DNA of 64,000 nucleotides from contig CAHIKZ030003474.1 in NCBI GenBank assembly GCA_903632075.3, positions 2,099,001 through 2,163,000 of the forward strand, in the 5' to 3' direction. The DNA comes from Acanthosepion pharaonis (Eukaryota; Mollusca; Cephalopoda; Sepiida; Sepiidae). Below are positions 56,150-64,000 of this stretch, in pieces; the stretch's first letter is position 1; each line of letters begins with the position of its first letter. A program made the translations under genes and the position numbers. The notes beneath the pieces were generated by a model. The model was not told where the DNA came from and ran no database searches. It was given only the letters and a program-made list of their open reading frames with translations.

Positions 56150-57700
56150 TACTATAGATTGAGCCAGCCGGTTATCGCTCCTTACTTGTCAGAACTCTAT
56201 CGAGGAAATTATTATTTCTGCTTTTATTTCTTTATGTTCATCTTGTCAACTACTGTAGGTGAAGTTTTCCCTTTATCCCTTTTATGTGTACCTCTATTTA
56301 TTGCTGCTTATAATTTTTCCTATAGAATATCTCAAAAAACCCATCCTGCATCCTATAAATCGAAGGTCTGTGGGAGGAGTTTTGGGTGTGGGCTGAGCAT
56401 CAGCTACAAACTTACATCCGATTCAGAGCCCTTGAAATTAAAACTAATCCAGTGTTTCAAAATTAAATTAATAACGTTATGTGACGTCTTCGCCGCGGCG
56501 TCAGCTGTTCGCTCCTCGCTGCACCAAACGTGACGTTCTAACCCTTTGGTGATTCGGGTAGGAATCTGGTTAGATTGATACCAGCCTCGCCGTTCCCAAC
56601 CTGCTTCCAACGCCTGGTTACCAGGGTAACTGCACTGATCCCCAGTCTGTCTACCCACGTTGTGAATTGATCTTAGACAGACGAGATCAAACAGGGGTCG
56701 GGGCCGTAATGCAAGCTGAGTTCAACGGGGGTGATAACACACAATTATGGATAAAAGAAAATAAAATGAAAACTCACAAAGTCCAAAGTATCAAAGAAAA
56801 AGGTAACAAACTTTTATGTCTATTTGTTCGGTACATAGGACTATGTCTACTTCCCGACCCGTTCTGTGGATTGTGGCACGACGCTTTCGCTAGGCAAACT
56901 TTAAGGCTTCAAGTTGTCTGCTCTCTAAGAAATTTGTGTTTCGGTGTGTCTTTGGACGAAAGTCGAAAAAACTTATTTCTGTGGTCTGATTCTAAGTCGC
57001 TCTTCAAACTACTTGTTCTTGGTTGAAGAAGAGTCCAAAAGTGTGCGTGAATCTTGGTCAGCTATCTTGACGCGGTTTCAACACTGGGCGCTCATCTCTG
57101 CTTGTCGTCCAAAGCTCAAAACTTCTCGCCAGGGTCCGCGGCTGAACTCAAACTTCTTCTCTCCAGCTTGGGTCGAACGAACTGATTTCTGTCGGTTGGG
57201 TTCTCGCTTTTATTGACCTCGTCAAAACTGGGGTGGGTCTGTCGGCACCAGGGGTTCTTCGATAATTCTAAATACGTCTCCACCCTTCTTATTTCTGGTT
57301 AGGGATTTTTTTTACTCCTTTCCATTTTTGGTAACTTTCCTCTCACTCCCACTCTCTTACTGTGCTTCTGAGGGGCGTGCACTAACTTCCCCACTTCTTC
57401 GTATCGGCTCCTCACACTTACACTTCTGATAGAGGCGTCGACCGATTTTCTTCGTGCGTCACGTGACCGCTCTCGGCCAATGAGGTCCTGGTCGGGTATC
57501 TTTCCTCCTCCTTCGTGCGTCATGTGATCTACTTGGCCAATGACGTCTTAGTCGGGTATCTTTCCTCCTCCTTCGTGCGTCATGTGATCTACTTGGCCAA
57601 TGACGTCTTAGTCGGGCGTGAACAATCCGCGGTTTTGTTTAGGGAAAGAAATACCTCGCTTAACAAAAAAAAAATATTAATTAAATCGCCCTTATCATGA
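56150..57700. promoter_or_regulatory. GC-rich CpG-bearing island, promoter- or LTR-like
   Basis: Stands out from the AT-rich surround, with many CpGs (GTCTTCGCCGCGGCGTCAGC near 56490). It contains TGACGT and CACGTG motifs, CCAAT boxes, and a 60-bp tandem unit (57440-57620). On the minus strand AATAAAAGCGAG near 57215 could be a TATA-like or poly(A) signal, and TTTGGTGCAGCGAGGAG near 56530 resembles the primer-site region after some LTRs. Host promoter or the 5' end of an LTR element are both possible. The plus frame 56667-57026 has no known motif. Confidence 0.45.
57440..57620. repeat. 60-bp tandem repeat with E-box, CCAAT and CRE-like sites
   Basis: Units 57481-57540 and 57541-57600 differ only in the first ten bases (TGAGGTCCTG versus TGACGTCTTA). 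A diverged unit precedes and a partial one follows. Each carries TTCGTGCGTCA.GTGA (CACGTG in the first, CATGTG later), TTGGCCAATGA (CCAAT) and, in later units, TGACGTCT. Confidence 0.9.
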
Positions 57701-58249
57701 GCGACTGAGGTGACACTCTCGGCTTTTTAACACGTGGTATTTGTCAAGTAGTTTATCGCTAATTGGACATGACCCAAGAAAGGAATTTCCTAGGCTAGCT
57801 GGCGATTCTGAAGCGAAACAAAAATATTTCATTTTCCTTTCGGCTCATGTGTTGATAACGAAAATCTTTATTATCACAGGGCAAGCGTTTATTCTGTCAA
57901 AAGAAAGAAAAATTTTGCCAGTGAAAACTTCTTGGGTGGGATTTTTCTAATTCTGAAGACTGTCTGTGTTTCGTCAATGTTCAACAATGGCCTTTCCTTT
58001 CCTTGGGTGACATCCAATTGATTACAAAATTCCATTTTTCGTGGACACGCGGAAATCGGTCAAATGCTTGTTCGTAGGTGACCTAGATATTTTCGACATC
58101 TGCTACCTATCAATTCTAGCCGTTTGTGCGTGTGTTCGCCTATGACCCGTTTTCGTATTATTTTTTCTTTCTTTCTTCTTCATTTTCTCTTTCTTTCTCC
58201 CAAATTGCTTGAATGTAAAGAAAGAATTATTCTTAAAACCTAAAATATT
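57701..58249. other. no recognised feature
   Basis: No repeat or gene identified. Short frames only. Confidence 0.45.
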
Positions 58250-58295
58250 TTTCGGCCTTAAATAATTATTAAATGGTTGATAAACCGTAAAAAAC
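58250..58295 (+). repeat. remote family-S-type tail
   Basis: TTCGGCCTTAAATAATTATT, then AAATGGTTGATAAACCGTAA AAAAC, aligning with the S right flank (TCGGCATTAAATAACCCATT, GGTTGATATGCCGTAAAA) without the rest of the element. Confidence 0.6.
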
Positions 58296-59236
58296 AAATC
58301 ATATATCTATGAATATTTCTTTCAAATCGTCAGGATGCATGGTGCCACAGTTATGAAAGAAGCTGTTTATGCAGTTGGCATACTGGGATATTGACAGGAA
58401 ACAAAATTCCTGCTATAGTAAAACCTGCTTAAGTAAAACTTAATAAAGTTAGGTAGCATTTTGCACTACAAATCCTTTTCTATTTGTTACATTCTAAATA
58501 ATTACCATAAATTTGGTACTTCTTAATAGTTGCCATAAATTTAGTACTTCTCAGTCTGTGATGAATTTGTTATAGTTAGTCAGGTTTTCATGCTGAAGTA
58601 TGTTATTTAGTTGGTAAAATTAGGTATAGTAGGAAATACTATGAATCACAAAGAAAAACCTTTTTCTGATTTCTTCCAACAAAAGTAGAGCAGCATCTAA
58701 TACATCAGAGCATCTTATAAGCAAATAAAATAAGGTAATAATAGCTTCTAGAATTTCAAGATCTTTCTTGCAGTGGTTAGTATAGAATATTTTGGTATTA
58801 TCTAGTAATATTTGTTTTATGTTGATACGGGTTGAGTATCCTTTATTTGAAATTCCAAAGTCTGAATTATTTCAGGTGATGACAAGACTTGCTACAAATA
58901 GAAAATTTCAGAAAGCATTGGGAAGGTTCCTAGGTGATATGCAACTGTTGTAAGTGGCCCTCATCTGCCCTGACTAGGAGTTCCCCATCCCAGCTACGTA
59001 GCCTATGTTGGTATCAGTTTTTTGCTAGCGATCGTCATAGCAACACTTTTGTTTGTGGCTTACTTACCAGGTGTTTTATGCTCAATAAAGATATTATTTA
59101 AAATATCAAAAAGTCCTGCATTTATATGATTTTTTTTTGTAAGTAGTGATCATGTTTTTCTTGTACATGTATAGAAAGTGCAAAACATTATTTTTACATG
59201 AAATCTTAATTTCACTACTTAAAAATGCATGTGCAC
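58296..59236. other. mostly unclassified; one MITE-like fragment
   Basis: CGGGTTGAGTATCCTTTATT TGAAATTCCAAAGTCTGAAT at about 58827-58866 resembles a widespread DNA-transposon end (GTTGAGTATCCCTTAT...). The rest is AT-rich with a short direct repeat at 58510-58555. Confidence 0.4.
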
Positions 59237-59324
59237 ATTACATGACTGGCATTTTTTTAATGCCAGTCATGTAATTTAATTTTTAATAGAATAATTAGAT
59301 AAAGAATTTATCTAATTATTCTAT
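59237..59324. repeat. two perfect hairpins at the mariner M1 3' side
   Basis: Hairpin 1: ATTACATGACTGGCATT 59237-59253 and its exact inverse 59259-59275, loop of five T. Hairpin 2: ATAGAATAATTAGATAAA 59286-59303 and its exact inverse 59307-59324, loop GAA. They directly follow the transposase C-terminus on the minus strand. Confidence 0.95.
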
Positions 59325-60360
59325 GAAACTACCTTTGGCTTCAATGATTGCTTCTATTCGGGCTCGAAACTGCCCACAAGCTGCAATTAAGAGGTCTCTA
59401 TTTATTTTGGACATTACATGGACATTGGCAGCCTTCAGTGCAGCTATGATACTATGAGGATGTCGATTAGTCTCTCTTTCAACGACGCTCCACACTTAAT
59501 AGTCCATAGGATTTAAATCTGGGGAGTTAGGGGGCCATATGTTGGGTGGGGGGTCACATGATCGTAAAAATTCTCTGATAACCAATCCTGGGTTACAATG
59601 GCTTTGTGAGGTGCAGAGTCTTGTTGAAAGACATATTGCCTTCCATTGCATACTTTATTTATCCAAGGCTTAACAACCGTTTTAAGAACATTAATGTATC
59701 CAGCAGCATTGACCTTAAGACCTTGTGGGAAAATGTGAGGTGGCATGACATGACCTTCACTACTCACAACTCCTAAAACCATCACAGTGGCCGGGTATTT
59801 GGTATGCACCACCCTTAGTACTTCAGAAGGAGATGCACATAGCCACCTGTCATTCCGTCTGTTTGTTTTCTTATTTTGATCAAAGTTTTTTTCGTCAGAG
59901 AAAAACCAAAGCATGCCATGTTCGTGGGGATTTTTCACTTTGTTCAGTAACCGTTTGGAACGCATGAGACGGTTTTCCTGTGTCTTCGTCGATATGAATT
60001 GGCCTTTCCCCATGACATATGACTTATATCGAATGTCCTGATGTACCACGGTTCTGATAGTCCACTCTGATACCTGGAGTTCTTTGGCGATGAACCTCAT
60101 TGATCTTCCGGGGTTCTCATCGATGATGTTTTGAACATTCCGTATAAATTCTGGTGTTGTCACGGTATCAGAGCGCTGTGAATGTTTTTTCTTTTTGCTA
60201 CAGGGAAAACATTGCCATCACATCCCTCTATCTCCAACCGAGCCTTGTGAACAAATGATCTGGCAACATGTAAAAAATTACTGATATTTAAATTACTATG
60301 TTTTGCAGCTAAAGCAACAATGACTGCATGTCTTTATCATTTCTTGGGTTAACATCTTCC
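59325..60360 (-). pseudogene. mariner transposase, nearly full length, inactive
   Basis: Tc1/mariner-superfamily cut-and-paste transposase. The open frame 59513-60163 covers a helix-turn-helix (SMRFIAKELQVSEWTIRTVV, residues 21-40), first catalytic Asp in MLWFFSDEKNFDQ (D90), GVVSSEGHVMPPHIFPQG (131-148) and second Asp in FQQDSAPHKA (D182), where one residue seems lost. A shift at the six-G run 59548-59553 moves the third catalytic block (NIWPPNSPDLNPMDY) to another frame. It is followed by a stop at 59496-59498, then VWSVVERETNRHPHS and a C-terminal RARIEAIIEAKGSF. Upstream N-terminal helix region (ARSFVHKARLEIEG) lies at 60.18-60.33 kb in another frame. Overall spacing fits a DD34D mariner. 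Dead, but the best-preserved transposase here. Confidence 0.92.
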
Positions 60361-60599
60361 TCTGACTGGGTTATCTGAAATAAAATAAAAATATTATAAA
60401 TGATTTGAGTGTGTAGTGAACTTAAAATAATATGTTCTCAAATAGCACCCTGCATATTTACTTACAATTAAATTCATATTTATAACTGATTAAATTATAA
60501 AAAATGAAATTTGATATTCTGTGTACTTTTCAATGCGGACAAGGAGGCACTTGACCCAACTTCCTTATGTCATTTATGACGATGGCTTTAGCTTATTTT
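60361..60599. other. no recognised feature
   Basis: AT-rich flank of the mariner copy. Its right inverted terminus is not identifiable. Confidence 0.4.
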
Positions 60600-60900
60600 A
60601 GTGCAAGTCAGTCAGTTAAGGGCCATACGCGATATATGCTTGTGTGTCAGGTTACTTTCTATTTCGCTTTATGACTGACTAGGCAGAAGATTTTCCCAGG
60701 TTGCCGTTTCTTTCTGTGGTAGACTGATTTCCAACCAAGACAATAGGACTAAATCTGTCCTGCTATTCAACCCATAGTTTGTGGGGAGCAGAGATGGATT
60801 CATACCAAGACAAGAGTATTTGCACGTAAGTGAATGTAGCGAATCCGAGCCGCTATCCATTATGCTACAACGCGAGGATCTAACTTTCTATAGTGTCACT
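60600..60900 (-). mobile_element. SINE-1 copy, long form
   Basis: Left end carries the tail complement (GTCAGTCAGTTAAGGGCCAT, TATGACTGACTAGGCAGAAG), then the GGTTGCCGTTTCTTTCTGTG body, TTGCACGTAAGTGAATGTAG and a shortened head (CGAGCCGCTATCCATTATGC). Confidence 0.8.
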
Positions 60901-60914
60901 ACCTTGTAAGAAGT

Positions 60915-62045
60915 GTTTTTAATCATTTCACCTATAAAGGCAATAAAGCCACTAAGACGCAACGTGGTTACTGAAGGTGAAAGAATATGAGAAACAAAAT
61001 AAGAATAGGATTTAAGAAGATACTTATTGATATTGCATTCAAATTTTTAAAGATCAAAGTTCTCCAAGTTATAAGAAAAGAAACAGCGTAGAACTTACGG
61101 TCACATTTAGCCATTTCAACAGTTAAATGATGAGACCTAGCTACCAATCCAGTACTGCGTTTAAATTATTAAAGTCAAGATATCAAAAAGGAAAGCTCGT
61201 CAGAACAATTAGCATTAAGCTATCTATAGAAAACACAAGAAAGCTATGTTAAGCTGGTAGAAAAGTGACTGAAGTCAACAGGTCAGATGAAAACCGATAA
61301 CACTGTAGATTCTTCTTTGGATTTTATCAAGAATCTTTAGATACATAGCAGAATCGACAAATAATGCATGAAGTAATGGCAGACCTCTAAAGTTCTAAGA
61401 TATGGCGAGAAAAATGGTCTATTACAATAGAGTAATCCAACGTTCCTCGCAGTAGACCCTGCAATTAATCCAATATAAACGTTCCACTTCATAATAGTAG
61501 AAAAAGTTATCTGTCTATATTTCTGAGATGAGATATTATGTACACTACATTATTCGGACTATTGTCCCCATCTTGGTTGCCATATTTATTACAACGTTTC
61601 AGCCGTTGTATTCTCCGGCCTTCTTCAGGTGGTTGGAATGTCGCACTGAACCCTTTATTTCGCTCACTGGGGGTAGACTTTTCTAGTTCCACGTGTCATG
61701 TTTTCAAGGACACATGGCACAGTGGATAAAGGCGTTGGTTAGATCCAGTGACAGAGAAGAGTTCAATACCCGGTTAAGGCAGTAGAGAACTTGGAGAGGG
61801 GAATTAACAGAAGATAACTGATAACTGACATCCATTAAAACATGGCACGTGGAACTAGAACGGTCTACCCCAGTGAGCGAAATAAAGGGTTCAGTGCGAT
61901 ATTCCAACCACTTGAAGAAGGCCGGAGCATACAACGGTCGAAACATTGTAATAAATATGGCGACCAAGATGAGGACAATAGCTCGAATAATGTAAATAGT
62001 GTAGAAAAAGTTAGCCCGAGAAAGTGCAATGAGCCATGGTGATGA
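60915..62045 (-). mobile_element. LINE-A copy split by inverted SINE-2 dimer
   Basis: The UTR starts at about 60925 (complement of ATTTCACCTATAAAGG), C-terminal RT blocks run in shifted frames to 61509, and the ORF resumes at 62014 (minus strand RANFFYYYE region, the stretch before the KWNDYIEG block). The interval 61510-62000 is the inserted SINE dimer. Confidence 0.75.
61510..62000. repeat. inverted SINE-2 dimer with 13-bp target duplication
   Basis: The left arm (about 61538-61707) is the inverse of the right arm (about 61833-62000): ACATTATTCGG / its inverse, CTTCTTCAGGTGGTTGG, CCCTTTATTTCGCTCACTGG, TTCTAGTTCCACGTGTCATG. The loop 61708-61832 holds the tRNA-like head (CAAGGACACATGGCACAGTG, B-box-like GAGTTCAATACCCGGTTAAG). 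The direct repeat GTAGAAAAAGTTA flanks the entire dimer at 61497-61509 and 62001-62013. No similar repeat flanks either arm alone. Confidence 0.88.
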
Positions 62046-62084
62046 AAGGCAAAAGAAGGTTCCCTATATATGTCTCATACATAG

Positions 62085-62187
62085 ATTTATAGATATATAT
62101 TTAGGTTTTCTCTCCATTTCTCTCTATATATAAATATTTAAATCATATAATATATATATATGTGTGTGTGTGTGTAAGTCATATATA
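62085..62187. repeat. leader plus (TA)n(TG)n, as at 13.85 kb
   Basis: CATAGATTTATAGATATATA, TTTCTCTCTATATATAAATA, AAATCATATAATATATA, then (TG)n, collinear with 13850-13960. It ends at the mariner M4 terminus. Confidence 0.8.
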
Positions 62188-62815
62188 GTGTGCGATCAGT
62201 AAATTGTCGTCTAAATTACGCAAAAATAAAAATAACACTGACATCTCATTTTAACAAATATATTTACCAAAATTACACAAAAATATCTTGAAATACCAAA
62301 AAGTAAATTTATTCAATAAAATCGTCATTGGCTTCAACCACTCTCTCCAGACAACTTCGGAATCTCCTGCAACTCTTTTGGAAGGTCTCCTTGTTTAAGT
62401 TGGGAAATTCTGCCATAATCCTTGCCTTCAGTACACCTTTGGTGTTTTGTTGGTCTCTAGCTCAACTACGCTTAATAATACATAATGACTAAGGGGGTTA
62501 CAGTCTCGGGAGTTAGGTGGTCAGATGTAAATGGTGATGTGGTCACAAAAAATGTCTGACAGCCTTGAATGGGTTCTCCTGCTAGTGTGACATGGAGAAG
62601 GGTCCTGTTGGCAGACATAAGGTCTTCCAGCAGCCACCCTCTTGACCTAGGGCAGCATTACCTTTTTAAGGCACTTGATGTAGGCCTTCGAATTGAGTCT
62701 GAGGCCCTCACCAGCAAATTCGGTAGTTCTTTTCTTATCAGAACGATCAGAGTAAGGTTTCTGAGCCGTACGTTCGTAATCACCATTAGACTCATCCAAC
62801 TCCATCCGAATCCTC

Positions 62816-62818
<3 letters not shown>
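62188..62818 (-). mobile_element. internally deleted mariner, copy M4
   Basis: 3' terminus GTGTGCGATCAGTAAATTGT at 62188, 18 of 21 bases like the M2 start. On the minus strand: GRSDKKR region as SDRSDKKRTTEFAGE, joined at about 62707 to GLRLNSKAYIKCLKKVMLP, then broken-frame RPYVCQQD-like, IWPPNSRDCNPL-like and LVGESG..-type C-terminal blocks. The first catalytic Asp region is absent, as in M2. The 5' side ends at (GA)n. Confidence 0.8.

Positions 62819-62858
<40 letters not shown>
62819..62858. repeat. (GA)n microsatellite
   Basis: AG tract between mariner M4 and the LINE-A 3' UTR; equivalent of 34528-34576. Confidence 0.95.
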
Positions 62859-62860
<2 letters not shown>

Positions 62861-63345
62861 AAAGAAAAAGAGAGGTTGGCTGTGAAAGAGAGAATGATAG
62901 AGAACAAGTAAGAAGTAGTTTATGAAACGACGATTATCATGTGTTTTGTTTTGAATCATTTCACCCCAACCAAGGAAATAAAGCCACTAACATGCAAGGG
63001 GTTATTAAGTGTTAGAGAATATGAGAAAAATACTATTAAGGAAAGAGAGAACAATAAAAGTGAAAAAATTTAGACGGTAGAAGATAACGATTGACGTTGT
63101 ATTTCAATTTTGGAAGATCAAAGTTGACTGGAAAACAAGAAGCAGGAAGAGAGCTCCACAAGCAAGAAGTGCGATAGAAGAAACTATTAGCATAGAATGT
63201 ACAGTTACATCTAGCCAATTCAACTATAAAATCATGAGACCTTGCCGCCAATCTAGTACTGCGCTTAAATTCATAAAGTCTAGGTACCAAAGAGGAAAGT
63301 TCACCAGAACAATTACCATGAAGGTATTTATAGAAAAGGCACGGT
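62859..63345 (-). mobile_element. LINE-A copy with (CT)n-ended 3' UTR
   Basis: The UTR 62859-62960 matches 34577-34866 and holds the empty MITE site. The coding frame 63036-63290 reads MVPRLYEFKRSTRLAARSHD, FIVELARCNCTFYANSFFYR, LWSSLPASCFPVNFDLPKLK. 5'-truncated near 63.34 kb. Confidence 0.85.
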
Positions 63346-63369
63346 GATTTGTTGGAGATTTATTTATTC

Positions 63370-63480
63370 ATTTATTTTAATCATTTCACTTCAGGCAAGA
63401 CGATAAAGCCACTAAGACGCAAGAGTGAAGGAAAATGAGAAAAATAACCGGCAAAGGGTTGATAAGCAGTAAAAAAGTAT
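63370..63480 (-). mobile_element. LINE-A 3' UTR stub and S-type tail
   Basis: AATCATTTCACTTCAGGCAA and AAGCCACTAAGACGCAAG (about 63378-63425) are the LINE-A 3' end on the minus strand. Immediately right, GGGTTGATAAGCAGTAAAAA (63456-63475) is a plus-strand tail shared with family S. Confidence 0.65.
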
Positions 63481-64000
63481 CAGTCAATCAATCGACATTT
63501 ATTACGACGGCTTTTATTCTGTACACGAGAATAAGCACTCGCAATAATAATAATAATAATAAAAACGTAAAGAAAAAAGATTCCTGTACCTCCAAAGAGA
63601 AATGCGTTGAATAATTAATAAAGTATGGTTTTGATATTTAATGAAAAAAATTCTTTTGTCTCCAGTTAATAAAATTGTGCACGGGCAAACATAAAACAAA
63701 TTGATAAGAACCAAACAAAAGAGAATTTTATTAACAACTTTTGAAGGTACAGGTTTACACAGGTATGAATGTAATCCCGGAGAGATGTGTTTATAGACGT
63801 AGATTGTAATATAATATCGGTAAGGAATAAGGAATATTTACAGACTTAATATTAATTATTATCGACTATTATTCTCTATATGTATCCCAGAAAGATTGGA
63901 AAGCATTTTCAAGAGATTTTCCTCTCTTACTCTCAAAATTGATAAACTCTAACAAAAGAAATCTTAAATCCACAATGGATGTATGGTTGCTTAAATCAGA
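63481..64000. other. no recognised feature
   Basis: AT-rich with a short (AAT)n at 63543-63561. No gene or repeat identified up to the window edge. Confidence 0.5.

Noticed and set aside
56667..57026. 119-codon plus-strand frame in the GC-rich island
   Set aside because: No motif, and the island looks regulatory or LTR-like; a chance frame is more likely in GC-rich sequence.

Overview
No complete host protein gene can be recognised in this window. It reads as intergenic or intronic DNA of an animal nuclear genome: long (TA)n, (CA)n, (GA)n and tetranucleotide microsatellites, five or more tRNA-derived SINE types, dozens of 5'-truncated LINE copies, mariner, pogo-like and hAT DNA transposons, and one solo LTR. 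A lophotrochozoan, perhaps a cephalopod or other mollusc, fits the mix of core-sharing SINEs, mariner types and RTE-like LINEs. That is an inference from general familiarity; no marker gene proves it. Most of the short open frames are microsatellites or minisatellites read as protein (YIYI, LFFS, VCVC runs) or pieces of transposon proteins.

Layout. 0-2.3 kb: decayed satellite with 60-100 bp units. 2.4-10.6 kb: LINE fragments (three families, here LINE-A, -B, -C), a long-inverted-repeat element (3.9-4.7 kb) and SINEs. 11.5-14.1 kb: microsatellites and SINEs. 14.8-17.4 kb: a repeat called R, broken by SINEs and LINE-B, plus an inverted SINE pair at 16.15-16.68 kb. 17.5-21.2 kb: nested DNA transposons, including a hAT element with a near-perfect 8-bp target duplication that holds a second inverted SINE pair. 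22.7-28 kb, 33.3-34.0 kb and 51.7-52.4 kb: copies of a 'family S' element with conserved ends and a copy-specific internal minisatellite. 32.3-33.2 kb: LINE-B split by a 332-bp solo LTR. 34.5-35.8 kb: LINE-A copies, one holding a pogo-like MITE whose empty site is at 62.9 kb. 37-39.7 kb: polypyrimidine and polypurine tracts. 40.0, 53.2 and 62.2 kb: copies of one mariner type, two with the same internal deletion. 43.4-45.4 kb: a TTAA-flanked element with long inverted ends. 50.7-53.2 kb: a dead hAT transposase (GTF2IRD2/ZBED type). 54.9-55.05 kb: a possible host exon. 56.2-57.7 kb: a GC-rich, promoter- or LTR-like island. 59.3-60.4 kb: a nearly whole but dead mariner transposase. 61.5-62.0 kb: a third inverted SINE pair, flanked by a perfect 13-bp target duplication inside LINE-A.

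Most unusual signal. Three unrelated SINE types each occur as an inverted dimer: two body-and-tail arms pointing outward around one tRNA-like head in the loop. At 61.5 kb the whole dimer has a single target duplication, so it probably entered as one molecule. Self-primed (snap-back) synthesis on SINE cDNA would give exactly this shape. A second signal is family S and the 3' tail it shares with otherwise unrelated loci. All of this was read by eye; identities are approximate, and edges are good to about 5-30 bases unless a target duplication fixes them.
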